Position numbers and translations under genes: made by a program. From Phycomyces nitens (taxonomy: Eukaryota; Mucoromycota; Mucoromycetes; Mucorales; Phycomycetaceae), in assembly GCA_022702545.1 (NCBI GenBank), contig JAHRBC010000002.1, positions 5,518,001 through 5,582,000 of the forward strand: a DNA stretch of 64,000 bases, given 5' to 3'. Under the pieces are notes generated by a model. That model was not told the DNA's origin, ran no database searches, and was given only the letters and a program-made list of their open reading frames with translations. The first letter of the stretch is position 1. Every line of letters begins with the position of its first letter. Positions 8,906 to 20,817 of this stretch are shown one piece after another.

Positions 8906-11266
8906 TTCAAAAAAGTATTATCGAGTGATTGCGTTTGTTTTAGAATGTAAGTAACAGATAAAAAAATTATATATCTCTCCCTGTGTTGTGTTGTGTTATA
9001 CTATGTGACCTTTTTTTTATGGTGATGATGATAAGAATAAGATATTATACAGCACGTGATGAGTTAGGATGGGTTTATCACGTGACGGACTAATCTCATT
9101 CTATTTTAATAATATGATGTGTATTCAAAACATATATTAAAGAGTCAACTTACTTTATTATTCTCTATTATTTATTTATGAGCTTGGTTATTGATTGTAA
9201 AGCCTTTTCCAAGTCTTTTGGTGCACAGCATTCTATAATATTTATATTGATTCTGAGATAGACCATTATATTATTTTATGGCCATAGGATAGTGTTCTCG
9301 TCAATTAAATAGTGTTTGATAATATAAGACCATGCTTTTAGTTGATGCCGCGATTCATAGTCAAAGGATGGTTTGAGAAAAATATTAACAAAAACAAAGG
9401 TTATTCTCTAGGGTTCTCTTGTGCCGTATTTTTTGATCTTAATGATAAAGCATATTATGTAAATGAAGTTTACTCTTTTCTTTGAGACCACCACCTGTAT
9501 CAATTGCTAACTTACCAAGCTAATCAAGGTATTTGTCCAATAGATCCCTTTTTATACCAAATATCCATTTATAATAAATGAAAAATATATACAAACCAAA
9601 CACTTTAACAAACTATTGACTTTTGAATGTCCCTTTGGGTTGATCAATCTTCATTTGACTGCAAAGGTTTTTGGTAAAAATATTAATAAAATAGCTTGCT
9701 GTCCGATACTTGCCAAGCATGGATAATAACCATATCCTTTACATTGTGAACAAAGGAATGGCCCTTGTATCTTAATATAACTTTTGCGTTGCCAGATAAA
9801 ATAAAAACACAAGTTAAATCATAGTATAGTATTTTATTGTTGTTACAATCGATTATTACCTTTTCCATAAGATACACTTTAAGAATCTGCGCAACTTACT
9901 TTCCCAACAAGTTTATAGCAAGACTATATCTCGGTCTCTTATAAACTATTCAAAATTACCTGACACACCTTTTTTCATATAATAAATCGCCGAGGCCCAT
10001 TACAAAGCTGTTCCACTCAATTCATAGAGAGAATTATAAGTAAACTGGATAAGCTCATTAGATACTTTGAAATTCGCGGCTATATCAATATAGCAATGAG
10101 TATGTATCATAATATTAAACTTTTGTAACCACATACATATACTAAAGCTCGTTTTTGGGATATTTTCAATGGGAGAAGTGGTGACCAACTGTGTAAGCTT
10201 TTCAGTCAATTTTTCTATTTAAATATTAATGTTATACATGGCATAAGAATAGTATAAATGAAGTTCTGTTTAGTTATTACCTGTGACATACTGATTTGAA
10301 TGCTATGGAGGTTGATTTTTCCACTGTCATTGTTAATGTCCATCATTGGACGGATTCAACTTTGCATTCTTCATTTAAATACCCAATCGGCAAGATTAGC
10401 ACCAACAATCACCACCCAACACCCCCTTGTCCTTGTAGAAAATAAATATAGTATTAGTAAAAACACAAAGTAAGAATCACTTGCTATTTGTACATGCTTA
10501 CCTAGTAATCACAATATAACTAATGAAAACCAGCTCATTACTATTGTTCATCTCTACTTTTAGTATAGAGATTAAGACTCTAGTCAATACTTTGTTACTT
10601 TAGAAAAAACTCATGAAGGAGCACGGCATTGCAAACGATGACTTGTATGTAGCAGAAATAAAGTAGCAGCCCGTACTTTGTACAACGGGCTATATACTAC
10701 AACCGACATTTGCAGTTGTTAATGTAGATGACGTCCAACATCAACGACTCAATCAATACCTACCAGACGGAAATAATTCTATTTTATTGCACTGTACTAC
10801 ATATTCAAGAATAATTGACGCGTCACCATGAGTAGCCTCTCTATTCTATAATTCATTCTTTATAATGCCCTCTCTATACTTCTTTATATTATTATACGGA
10901 CACCAAATAAAATAAAGCAGCTAATAATGTCAAAAACAAAAATTCGGTTTCAAAAAATGGTAGTTATGTTACCGTTTCGTTCACACAGGACAAAAATTAT
11001 TTTTCTCAAGAATGCGCAACATCTTCAACACCAAATAAAATGCTCATTTCGATAAACAACGTTACCTAAAATTTTACGAGCCCTTTCTATGGTACTACAA
11101 CTACCTCATTGCCAGAGGAAAAGAGATTCCATGCGACTTTTATGAATCGGGATCGATGACATTACCTTTCAACCACAATCTGCGGAGAAAAAGCAGTCTA
11201 AAATCAGAAAAAACGGCAGTTATGTTACCGTTTCGGTAGCTGTTCCCACTCCTCTCGCCATAGTGT
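8906..11266. other. AT-rich region without a recognised gene
   Basis: It presumably includes the unlocated 5' end of the Helitron. No ORF with family features, no tRNA and no clear terminal repeats were found. The only structured content noticed is the pair of GTTACCGTTTCG motifs near 10957 and 11214. Confidence 0.5.
10953..11240. repeat. Dispersed relatives of the 174-bp repeat motif
   Basis: Two direct copies of a GGYAGTTATGTTACCGTTTCG-like motif occur here about 260 bp apart. The core AACGGTAGTTATGTTACC is the reverse complement of a motif repeated inside the 2074-2613 array, so both places hold members of one repeat family. The right copy ends at the truncation point of CACTA-1. Confidence 0.55.
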
Positions 11267-11982
11267 GACAAACTCGATCAAGACAACGGCGCCCTTGTCA
11301 ACCACATAACGGGATGCAAACAGGACAACAGAAATGGCGATGAACCTGTGCACTGGGTTTTCAGGCATTTGGGGGGAGGCAAAAGGATCTATTTTAAAAT
11401 GGAAAATATTAACACCCAATTTTTTAGGCTTTTTCTCTATTTAACACTGACCTTCACCATCCAACTCCTCAACTTCGATCTCTTCCAAATCGCCCTCGTC
11501 GTCATCATCACCACCGTCCATCTCATCAGCATCGGCATCAGCATCAGCATCGGCATCGGCATTAGCCTCATTGTCAGCACCAATTTCGCCATGATCGGCA
11601 AAAGGATCGGCTTCCAAAAACGGCGAGTTCTCCTGATCACCAAGTACATCTGAGGACCCGACTTTATGGAACAAGGTAGCCAGATATAGAATATAGTAGT
11701 TATTTAGTTTCTATTGCTATGCCAATAAATAATCCTTACATTCAAAATCAACATCTATCATATTGCGTTGAGAGGAGATTTCTAGTAAAATATATTATGA
11801 TACAATTCATAGAGTGTTTACAAAAGTAACTTGCCCCTTTCGCAATTTTCAAGACGCTCTAATCTTGCTCTCTTTGCATGATGTTGAGCAGTCAGTTTCT
11901 GGACAAGACTGTAACCATTCTTGCTTGTACTGCATCTAGGGCAAAAGCACTTCTCATTGTAGACATCGGAAGTAGAAGACAT
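11267..11982 (-). pseudogene. CACTA-1 transposase, first exons only
   Basis: Exon 1 from the ATG at 11982 encodes the C-F-C-P-R-C zinc motif seen in CACTA-3. It is followed by the Asp/Ala-Asp-rich acidic exon 3 and the start of exon 4 (ENPVHRFIAISVVLFASRYVVDKGAVVLIEF). The reading frame is cut at 11267 and runs into unrelated sequence. It lacks all catalytic residues and cannot make an active transposase. Confidence 0.8.
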
Positions 11983-12224
11983 GGTATTTGTGTATTGAAG
12001 TTTAAACAAAAAGGAAACAAGTGTTACATATGCTTTATTTGCTACAGTTTTATAAGAGTATAAAAATATTATCTCCTGTTCTTTATATCCGAGCCAATTA
12101 AATACAATAAAACAATATTTTCAAGGTGATCACAAAAAAACGTGTTGAGTTGCAAATTTGCTTCAGCTTTCTCCACGTTCTCAGTTAACTGTGCACAGTA
12201 GAATAGCCCACCGTTTTCCCAGTG
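11267..12224 (-). mobile_element. CACTA-1, 5' fragment of a CACTA transposon
   Basis: The right end is a terminal repeat beginning CACTGGGAAAACGGTGGGC (read on the minus strand from 12224), the same as the 5' end of CACTA-3 at 29507. The following ~960 bp is nearly identical to the first ~960 bp of CACTA-3 in reverse orientation. Homology stops inside transposase exon 4 at about 11266, where unrelated sequence with the GTTACCGTTTCG motif begins. The accessory gene, the spliced tail and the 3' end are absent. Confidence 0.85.
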
Positions 12225-12618
12225 TTATTCAAATGTCATTCCAATCGTAGCTAAAGATAAAAGAGATTATATGAACAAATCCGGAAAAGTGTCAATGAAC
12301 AAGAAGTATAAAATATGGGGGGTAAGCTGGAAAGAATTATTGAAGTGTGAACAATGGAATGGGTAAAGGTAAAAATGTCAGGGTAAATCAGAGTGAGGGG
12401 AAATAATCTTTAAAGATAAAAAGGGAAAAAGAATTGAGACAATATTCTGGACAAGAAATCTGGAAATTGGGGATAACTTCAGGTCCCGCTGAAGTTCTGA
12501 CGATGGTAGTGACAGTTAGTTGTGACGTAGCACTTTCTTGGTGGGGCCCTTAGTGACGTCACGGGATTTCTGCTAGTTTTTGTGGTGCAGCTGGCAAATT
12601 TACAACACCTGTGTCAAA
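12225..12618 (-). repeat. Relic LTR of a gypsy C-like family
   Basis: Read on the minus strand it begins TGACACAGGTGTTGTA, close to the gypsy C LTR start TGACACAAGTGTTGTA, and has a similar CA-rich, pyrimidine-rich layout. It is cut by the CACTA-1 terminus at 12224. It sits directly against the gypsy A insertion. Before gypsy A arrived it would have lain just upstream of the tRNA-Asn now at 25837. Confidence 0.5.
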
Positions 12619-12620
12619 AA

Positions 12621-13457
12621 TAACAAGCGTGGGGTTGGTGTGTGTGTGCTTGGTTAACAAAAAAAAGATAGGTATAGTTTTTCGGACCGGACCAGAGATA
12701 CGGACAGGCGGAGAGGGGAAGAGACCAGAGAGAGAGAGAGAGAGAGAGGGGAAGAGAGAGAGAGGTTGATTGAACAATGCTAATGCTTCTTTATGACAAA
12801 TAGTGTATGATCTTATTGTTCTTATCCAAAGAAACAATTGGATTCAGGGACCAAGGAAAAAAGGAATTAAAGCCGGTAGAATTGATGATGTTTATTGATT
12901 TTCTTTCTTACTCTTTTATATGTTTTTGTTTTTTTTTTTTTAAGAGACAACCTTTTTACAAGTTATAATTATTTTTGGGGAGGATTGAAAAGAAAAAAAA
13001 GGTAGAAAACTGTTTTTGGCTATTGATGGACTGATTGTCCTTTTCCTTTTTTAAAGTAAATCGTTGGCTTTTTCCTAAGAAAGAGCTACGCCAAGGTCAA
13101 GAGACAAAAGGACTTTTGGGGTTTTCTCCAGAAGGTGTCGTGGATGTTTCTTTGGGTTAATTATGGGAAAAAGGATCAAATGATTTTGGGAAAATAAGAA
13201 TATATAAAAAAAAGGAAGAATTGTGTTAGGGCAATTAAATAAGGAAAAAGGGTACGAAGGTTTTAAATTTGGATAAATGGGTTTTTTGGGAGGGAACAAT
13301 GAAAACGACCAAGATAAATTTTGGTCGGGGAATAAAGAAGACTCGGACTCCGGGGAAGTCCGGAGTCCGGAAGGGGTCCGGAGTCTGGGGAAGAAGAAGA
13401 AAGGGGAGGAGAGAGGGTTTCAGGGACTTGGCCGAAAAGGCTACCACACACGTGTCA
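12621..13457 (-). repeat. Gypsy A 3' LTR
   Basis: 837 bp, nearly identical to 24993-25827. In element sense it starts TGACACGTGTGTGG and ends CTTGTTA. Differences from the other LTR are a few substitutions and short homopolymer changes, which points to a fairly recent insertion. The long open frames inside it are repeated in both LTRs and have no family features. Confidence 0.9.
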
Positions 13458-13469
13458 GGGTCCCCCCAC
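13458..13469 (-). other. Gypsy A polypurine tract
   Basis: On the minus strand GTGGGGGGACCC lies directly before the 3' LTR. This is the expected primer for plus-strand DNA synthesis. Gypsy C has the related AGTGAGGGGACCT in the same place. Confidence 0.7.
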
Positions 13470-13500
13470 TAGGCCAAGTCCATACGAGAGAAAGTGATAA

Positions 13501-14829
13501 TCAGATAGTTTGATTGCGGTCAATCCATGCTTGAAACTGTTGTTGGGCTCTTTGGGTTATTACGTCTGGGACCATGGCCTTATGACAGAAGAATGGTATC
13601 AATCGGTCCCCATGGACTGGATTCTTAAATCGCTGAAAATTTGGACCAGTAAGGACATAAGTACCATTCGTTTTAACCTGGGTAACAGTAAAGGGGCCTA
13701 TCCATCGATCAGAGAGCTTGGTTGGAGGGTTTTGATCCCGTAACAGGACTTGTTCCCCAGGCACAAAATTTTTGCGTGGAGTTACTTTCTGATCATATCG
13801 TTCTTTCTGCTTCTCTTTTTGTTGATTGGACAATTCTTGGGCCTTTGCTCTGATGTCTTGAATGTAGCCTTGGATGATTTTGACACGGCTGGATATTTCA
13901 CTGGTGAGGTCTCCTTGTATGAAGTCTTGTCGTGGTGCTGGCCATGTAGTTGGGGTACGCAAGTCGTAACCATAAAGGAGTCTTGCGGGGGTTTGCCTGG
14001 TACTGTTATTGTGCATTGTTCGGAGAGCAAGCAAGGTGGCTGGAATAGACTCGTCCCAGGAATCTTGTGTATCTTGGTCACGAGTGACTTTGGAGAGAGT
14101 TTGAATAAGAGTCTGGTTCAGTCGCTCGCAGAGGCCATTTGTCTGTGGCCTGTATGCTGTGGTGGTGAGATGGCGGCAACCCAATTGTGAGAGGAAGGAA
14201 CGGACGAAACCAGAAGTAAAATTGCTTCCTCGATCAGTTAGCAAGTATGAAGGGACGCCATATTGTGTGACAATTTGTTTGAAGAGGAATTGGGCGGTAG
14301 TCTGCTCGTTGACTTCTTGGACAGCTTCTGCAATCGGCCAGCGAGTGAGATAATCCACTGCTACAAGTATATAGCGATGTCCATTCTTTGAGGTTGGGAT
14401 GGGTCCAACGGCGTCACATCCTACCATATAGAATGGTATGTGAGGTGTGGGAATTGGATGAGCAGGTTCTGAGCGATGGACCATTTTCTTGGAACGGAAT
14501 TGGCAAGCTTCACAGTTTTGGACAGTAGACCTGACAAGTTCAAATAGGTTGGGACCGGTGTATTGGGTTCTTAATTGACGCCAGGTGTTATTGATACCAA
14601 AGTGTCCTTCTTGATGGACACGGGAGATGACTTCTTGGGCATTGCCTTGATGTAGGAGTTCTTGTTCAATCGGTGTGTTGAGATCTTTGCGGAAGAGCTT
14701 TCCATGATGGGCTAGGTACTTGGATGCTTGGCTTTTTACCTTGCGCTTGATTTTTTGATCGGATCCGTTGGGAAATTCTCCGTTTCTTGTGAGAAAATAG
14801 TAGATGGCGAGGTAAAGTGGGAATTCCAT
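13501..14829 (-). CDS. Gypsy A integrase (separate ORF)
   Basis: 443 codons from the ATG at 14829. The frame is open further upstream to 14988, but MEFPLYLAIYYFLTR matches the start of the gypsy C ORF, which supports 14829. The order is an HHCC zinc domain (HQEGHFG near residue 72, CEACQ near 106), the DDE core with D near 136 (GCDAVGP), D near 197 (TDRGSNF) and E near 233 (LCERLNQT) with 35 residues between the last two, then a GPFTV...-type C-terminal domain. No chromodomain was seen. It would join element cDNA into the genome. It is unusual in being separated from RT-RNase H by a stop and a ~280-nt spacer. Confidence 0.92.
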   Translation of the reverse strand: MEFPLYLAIYYFLTRNGEFPNGSDQKIKRKVKSQASKYLAHHGKLFRKDLNTPIEQELLHQGNAQEVISRVHQEGHFGINNTWRQLRTQYTGPNLFELVRSTVQNCEACQFRSKKMVHRSEPAHPIPTPHIPFYMVGCDAVGPIPTSKNGHRYILVAVDYLTRWPIAEAVQEVNEQTTAQFLFKQIVTQYGVPSYLLTDRGSNFTSGFVRSFLSQLGCRHLTTTAYRPQTNGLCERLNQTLIQTLSKVTRDQDTQDSWDESIPATLLALRTMHNNSTRQTPARLLYGYDLRTPTTWPAPRQDFIQGDLTSEISSRVKIIQGYIQDIRAKAQELSNQQKEKQKERYDQKVTPRKNFVPGEQVLLRDQNPPTKLSDRWIGPFTVTQVKTNGTYVLTGPNFQRFKNPVHGDRLIPFFCHKAMVPDVITQRAQQQFQAWIDRNQTI

Positions 14830-15111
14830 AATGAGAATGGTTTTTGATACGATGAAAGAAGTACAAGTTTCGGTTTGTGGAAGGTAAGGGTGATGGGTAT
14901 AGTATATAAACAATAGTGGGGAATGGGTATTTTTTTCTTTGTGAGTTGTTTCAGTAAATTCTTTTGTAATTTTTTTGGTCTTTTTCACAGAATATTTTTT
15001 GGTAGGGAGAAAAGGAAGTAAACGGATAAGGTAATCGATGAATAGTTGTAGAAAAAATAAAATAAAATATAAAAAATAGATAATTCGGAAGATGGGGAAA
15101 TTCGGTAGTTG
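14830..15111 (-). other. Spacer between gypsy A pol and integrase
   Basis: 282 nt, pyrimidine-rich on the sense strand, lying between the RT-RNase H stop and the integrase ATG. Gypsy C has a spacer of similar size (265 nt) in the same place. It may hold a promoter or splice acceptor for a second mRNA; neither can be proved from sequence. Confidence 0.5.
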
Positions 15112-17636
15112 TCAAATGGTTGGCAGCAGGCGAGATAGTGCATCAGCAGGGTTTCCGTGCCCTGGTGTATGTTGAATTGAAAAATCGTACTCCATGAGAG
15201 CAGCGGCCCAGCGGGATAGTTTGGGAGATGGGTTTGGGTTGTTTATGATATAGATAAGGGCAGCGTGGTCGGTTCTTAATATGAATCTTCTTCCTGCGAG
15301 ATAATGGCGGAAGCGAGTAACACCCCAGACGAGTGCAAGAGCTTCAAGATGAGTTGCTGCATAATTATTTTCTGGCCCCCGCAATGCTCTTGATCCGTAG
15401 GCGATGACAGACTCGGAAGTGGTATTGATGGCCGAAGTTTGGGATAATACTGCGCCTAAACCACGTGTGGAGGCATCCGTGGTGAGAACTTGGATCATTT
15501 CTTTATCGGGGAAGGCGAGGATTGGAGGCGTGGAAAGGCTGACTCGGAAAGACCCAAAAGCAAGTTCTTGTTCATTTCCCCAGGTAAACTTGGTATTCTT
15601 CTTTAGGAGTTTGGTCAATGGCTGGGCAACCTCTGCATATCCTGGTATAAATCGGCGGTAATAGCCGGTCATTCCCAAGAAGGTATGTACCTCTGCAGTG
15701 TTGGTTGGTCGGCTCATCTCCATGATCTTGTCAACATTTCTGGTGCAAGGTGACAGTCCCTCCTCGGAAACCACATGGCCAAGATACTCAACACGGCGGA
15801 GGGCAAAATGACATTTGCTTCTTTTTAGGCGTAGATTAGCAGCGCGGCAAGTATCGAAGACCACCTTGAGATGATTATGGTGTTCTTGTAAGGATCGAGA
15901 GAAGATAATGATGTCGTCGATGAATACATAGACGAACTTTCCGATAAAGGGTTCAAGAATTATGTGCATTGCCCTTTGGAAGGTGGATGGAGCCGAGGTG
16001 AGACCAAATGGCATAACCACAAATTCGAAGGTTCCCTGCTTGGTTACGAACCCTGTTCTTTCAATTGATTCCTCAGAAACAGGAACCTGCCAGAAGCCGC
16101 TGGCAGCATCTAGGGTGGAAAACCAAGAGGCACCTCCCAGCGAGTCTAAGAGGTCATCGATGTATGGGAGTGGAAATGAATCCTTGACTGTGACCTGATT
16201 TAGTCGCCTGTAATCAACCACCAAACGAAGGCCACCATCACGTTTCTTGACGAAGAATACTGGAGAAGACCAGGTACCATTAGAAGGGCGAATGAGGCCA
16301 AGGGACAAGAGTTCGGTAATTTCTTTAGATAATGCGGTTTCTTCCTCCCAAGTGAGGCGGTATGGACGGGACCGTATTGGGGTGGTATTGTTTACTGGGA
16401 TTGAGTGACTTGTAACGGCCAGCCGTCCTAGACCAGAATTTTCAACAAATGTCTCCTTGTTTTCTTCGATAAGTTTGGTTATTTGGAGTGGGAGCTCTTG
16501 GGAATCTGTTGTGGGTTTTTCTGATTGTGCCTCTTCTTCATAAGTGTACAATTGATTGGACCCGTTTGGGGTATTGATGGAATGATCTAGGCGGACATTT
16601 ACGGAGAAAATGCTTGGAGTTGATAGGTGGTCTTGAAGGGTGTTTTCTGAGCGCCCTTTGAGTTCGATGAAAGAAGAGCCATGCTTGACGGGGATGACGA
16701 TAGTGGATTCTTGGGGCCTTAATTGAATTCCATAGGCCTTACACCACGTCATCCCTAAAAGACAAAGATTTTTATTAGTAGAGTTTTCTTGTATGCACAT
16801 TGCCTCAGGGCGTAACTTCCCAGCGACTCGGATAGGTACATCTGCGGTGACTTCGTACGGCTTGGGGGACAATCCGTCCAGACTAGTGATATGAAGTTGG
16901 TCACCATTGGTAGTGAGATTGAGACGCCTTGCCAAGGACTTGCTGATTACAGACACACTTGCTCCGGAGTCAATGATGGCCTCAACCAGCTGGCCGTTGA
17001 TAAGGATGGGCGCTTTAAGTGGTTGAGAGCGAGCAAGAGTTTGGTAGTTGTAGTTGTAGCTGTAGACAGTGTCGTCACTATCATACCCAGTGTCAGAATC
17101 AGAGGTGGTTTCAGAAGCAGTATCGGTAGTGGAATGGTTTGAATCGGTGTCCCAAGAGTCAGTGTCTGAATAGTCTTGTTTTTTTGCAGTAGTAGGAGCA
17201 GCAGAGTGAGAGGGGAGACGGGTCTGGACAAGATGAACCTTGTTATGGGATTGTACTTTTCGACTATGGAGATACCGGATGCCATCTCTGACATTGTTCT
17301 TGGCTTCCTTGTCGATCGCAAACCAGTCTGCCATTGAAAGTCCAGAGTCAAGGGTTTTGAGTTTCTCCCAGACGTCCCGCTTCTTTAGTTTTACTTGGAG
17401 GACTTGAGGTGGGCGTCGTATTCTTCTTTGGATGGGTGGGGCAGGACTCATTGGAACATCTTCTTGAATAGGCGGGAAGGCTGAGTTATTTGTTTCTGGG
17501 CGTTTTCCCTTGGAATTTTCTGAAAGTTGAGCTTCTTCTGTATTTCTTTTTTGGGCAGCAAAGACCTGGGCGGAATCGATGTGCAGTACGGTGCTACTGG
17601 GACCAGAGGGTGGTTGGGTTTGGGGGGCGACAGCAT
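15112..17636 (-). CDS. Gypsy A protease, reverse transcriptase and RNase H
   Basis: The frame is open from inside the CACTA-2 terminus (ATG at 17664) to the stop at 15112. True element sequence starts at 17636 and would be reached by -1 frameshifting from gag. The domains are a charged linker, aspartic protease (IIDSGASVSVIS), reverse transcriptase with FVYVFIDDIIIFS (YxDD-type catalytic block, here FIDD), and RNase H (TTDAST, RTDHAAL, ADALSRLL at the end). It would mature Gag-Pol and copy the RNA into DNA. No frameshift is seen. The apparent first residues MSIQTHFSS come from the CACTA-2 terminal repeat and are not part of the original protein. Confidence 0.92.
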
Positions 17637-17668
17637 CACTGGAAAAATGGGTCTGAATACTCATGTGT
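17637..17668. repeat. CACTA-2 terminal inverted repeat, 3' end
   Basis: Identical over 32 bp to the reverse complement of 24108-24139, beginning CACTG as in the CACTA superfamily. Perfect identity suggests recent mobility. Confidence 0.92.
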
Positions 17669-18087
17669 AAAAGTGCGGTTACTAAGGGGTAAAATTAAGA
17701 TTTATTAGATACGCTGTATGGGTTTCTGTATGTGCCAAAGCCAAGTTTTACACAATGAGTTATGACCTGGTTTCTGCATGAGTATTTACTTCATGGGCTG
17801 ACCAAGTGGGGGTTGTTAGTATGAGCGGGTCATTAATTTGACCTGATGTACAGAATAAAAGTCTATTTGAAACCAAGTTTCGTTGTTGTACACTCTTTAT
17901 ATAAGAGGAAAGTTGAAAGCAAAAGAACCTCTTGACATGATTAAAATCCGATTATACTCAGGTGGATTGAAGGCTTTCTTAATTTTTAACCAATATTTGA
18001 AGGCTATTACTGTGTAATCAAGCATTGAATGCTCCCCCATTATTTTATATCCCGTACTTATTAGGTTGTTTATGGTTTATATTTGTG

Positions 18088-19380
18088 TTTATTGGAAAGA
18101 ATAGAATGGTTCTATACACGAGTTCTAATACTATTACTGTCTATCCTTGCCGCTTCTACCGGCCTACTTGATACTACTTGGATCGGGTGCTTCTCTACTG
18201 AACAATACCTGAAAATAAGGTCCGACGGCGATTTGGGTGGTTGCGGTAGTGTTCTGATATAATAAAAGTTATATTAGTGACATATATTCAAAAGTGCGGG
18301 TGCTATTCAAGATGCGAGGTATATTATACTTACATTGTAAGGGATGGACAAGAATGGACAAAGAGGGGCTGAGTTGTGCGGCATGGCATCTTGTATGATT
18401 AGGTTGACTAGAGATGGGGTAAAATAAATTATTACAGGTGAATTGAGTGATAAAATAATTAATTTACATACCAGAAGCAGAGTTGGCGATTATAGTAGAG
18501 GGATGGTATATGGCGGCCAACAATAGCTTCTTATTAAGAGTATAAAAAATTATTAGTAAATAGCCAGAATAATATTTTGAAAAGCACAAAGACCAAGAAA
18601 CGGCATTACCATTATGATAACCAGTCGTAGATGATGAGGGAGGCAGATGAGGTAGACAGTGATGGCGGCGGCCTATTGTAGAATAAGAAACGTTAGAAAA
18701 GAAAATTATTATTTTTTTGACACAAAAAGATTTTTTTTACCATAGCACCAATGACGATACCATATAATAGACCATGCCAGTAGAGGAGGTCTATAAGATC
18801 AAAAGAGATAGTCAGAATAAATATATAAAAAAGTATAAAAGCTAAAAGACAGCATTACCATTATGATGACAGTTGTAGATGATAGAAGACGCAGATGGGG
18901 TATAGGGTGATTGATGGCGGCGGCCTATAGGAGAATAAGAAGCATTAGAGAAAAAAAAAGTTTGACACGAAAATATTTTTTTACACTGGGACTGATGACG
19001 TTATCATATAATAGGCTATGAAAGTGGAAGAGGTCTATAAAATAGAAAGAGAGAATCAGAATAATTTGCAAGATGGCACCGGCACATTTAACTGACCATG
19101 ATTAGTTTGGAGGAGCAATGCAGGCAGGATGTATTGGAATGAGTGCGTGTTTATAAAGAAGCCGCCAATTTTTTAGTCTAAAGAGGTGTAAAAAAAGAAA
19201 GAGAAAATAGGCGCGGATATAAGGAAACAAGAGAAAGGAAAAAAGGCTAAAAAGAAAAAAATACAAGGATATATAATTTGAAACAGAGACAGAATAGGTG
19301 TAATGGATAGAGTCCAAAAGCAATAATGGTGCCGTTCATTAATGTGTACAAGAAGTCTTTTTGGATTTATAAATAAAGCT
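18088..19380 (-). ncRNA. CACTA-2 spliced tail unit, probably non-coding
   Basis: Read on the minus strand, a TATA-like string near 19366 is followed by a series of short segments bounded by GTAA... donors and ...TTTATAG/CTATAG acceptors. The unit ends at a conserved block CTATTCTTTCCAATAAA with its AATAAA signal at 18088-18093. Two tandem modules are present; the repeated ATCATAATG-GTAATG junctions are near 18608 and 18857. The same order and ends recur in CACTA-3, -4 and -5. No conserved reading frame crosses the predicted exons. Transcription is inferred, not shown. Confidence 0.45.
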
Positions 19381-19570
19381 GTCTTTACTAATATATAATC
19401 TGTATTTTATATTATTAAATCCTTTTGACCAACTTGTTCACTCTTCCCACTCAAATCCAATTTTTCTATCTATCTGTCTCTTGTGCGTTTTAAGTAAAAG
19501 ATATGTTTAAACTTAAAGTAGTAAACGAGTATTAAATATTGTGTATTTTTGATATAATTTATAATAGAAA

Positions 19571-20685
19571 ATGTCAAACCAAAGAAGGAATATTGCTCCA
19601 CGACCTGCTGACGACGATGTCAATATGCAGACGGTCATCACGAATCTCCAAGAGGATCTTGCCTCAATTAGAGGCGACATGACCACGATGAACAGAAGAA
19701 TGGGGACTCTTATTGAGTCCAACCTCACTGTCATTGCTGCCACAAGTATTGTGGCTCCAGTACCTGTTCTTGCCTCTGTTGCTGCCCCAACTGCCGAGGC
19801 CACAAATGAATCGATGTCTGATGCAAAGAAACGTGTGTTTGTAGGTGTCACCAGATATAATATCCTATCAACTAAATTCTTATTTTGATCAAACAGAAAG
19901 ATATTCGTGAATATTTGTGGCAGCCAAAGTTGAGGTCAAGGGCGTTGGTTGACATCCAGGCAAATAACAACAAGCCAAGGTGGGATGTCCATACTCACTT
20001 TGACGAGAGTCCCAACAAGGAGCTGGTAGAACGTCTACTGGCTTACCTTGGGCCAAATTTTGTTGGCTCGCCCTTGAGAAGAAGTGACATTCGAGAGAAA
20101 GTCTACAGAAACTTCTGTAGCCGTCGTCAGGAGCAGAGAAAGTCTTCTGAGAAGAAGGCAGTCTCCAACGCTCGTTCGAGAAGGGCAAACCGTGAAAAAG
20201 ATGTAGGTTGTATACTATTCAAACTAGAGACAAATATTAATGAATACATGTTGGATATTTGTTAGCATTTCGAACGTCGCATGACTGCCTTTCTCAAACA
20301 TAAGGAGGCCATTGAGCAGGCAATGGGGCAAGTTTGTTCTGGTCTGCTTCAGAAAGAAGCAATGTCTGAAGGAGAATCAGACAACGATACTTCAAAGACT
20401 CTTGGCAAGCGTCGGGTCTCCGTTTATCGCCCAAGCTGGAGAAGCGATGAGGTAAATTATTCTGTAAACAATATATAATAATATATTTATTAAGATATCA
20501 TTTTTGAAATATTAACAAATGCTATTTAGTTCAACCGGTTTATTGAAATCGTTGACTCATTCGTTTCTCTTGACTTGGGGATGAATGCTCATCAGATGCT
20601 GTCAAGAGATCTCAAAGGAGTCAGAGACTTAGCAGTCCCTGGTGACTTGGCCGCCCGTCTGCCTCCTTGGGTCATAAGAAATTAA
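19571..20685 (+). CDS. CACTA-2 accessory protein, four exons
   Basis: Exons 19571-19840, 19897-20202, 20266-20451 and 20530-20685 join in frame (all phase 0) to a protein of about 305 residues. It starts MSNQRRNIAPRP, has a predicted N-terminal coiled coil (heptad-like Leu/Met pattern in residues 15-55), then an Ala/Val-rich linker. A charged domain in exon 2 contains PRWDVHTHFDESPNKELVERLL. Exon 3 holds an acidic MSEGESD segment and RPSWRSDE, and exon 4 starts FNRFIEIVDSF. Exons 2 and 3 are 306 and 186 nt, exactly as in the other three copies. I recognise no known family. It may be the functional counterpart of plant TnpA-type DNA-binding proteins, but that is a guess. It is convergent with the transposase, with ~130 bp between the stops. 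Confidence 0.8.
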
Positions 20686-20817
20686 ATAAAAAATAAATAA
20701 AAAACAATTGTTTTATTTTACTCTTGCTTACGTATTTAATCCCAAAGACATGTTTAAAGGCAATGAATGTTTTGTTTTGTTCTTTTTAAAAGAAACAAGT
20801 ATTTATTTATTAATGCT

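Noticed and set aside
11437..11649. ORF rich in Met-Pro-Met-Leu repeats (and the copy at 30082)
   Set aside because: It is a shadow frame of the Asp-Ala repeat in CACTA transposase exon 3.
12559..12837. ORF MFLWIRTIRS..., repeated at 24787-25209
   Set aside because: It lies in the gypsy A LTR and repeats only because the LTR does; no conserved function is seen, and the frames continue into unrelated flanks.
13235..13513. Basic and Pro-rich ORFs near 13.3 kb and 25.6 kb
   Set aside because: Both are LTR sequence with no family match, and the two strands are equally open because of base composition.
17637..17664. Apparent gypsy A Pol N-terminus MSIQTHFSS
   Set aside because: These residues are encoded by the CACTA-2 terminal repeat; the same peptide appears at 24112 from the other terminal repeat.
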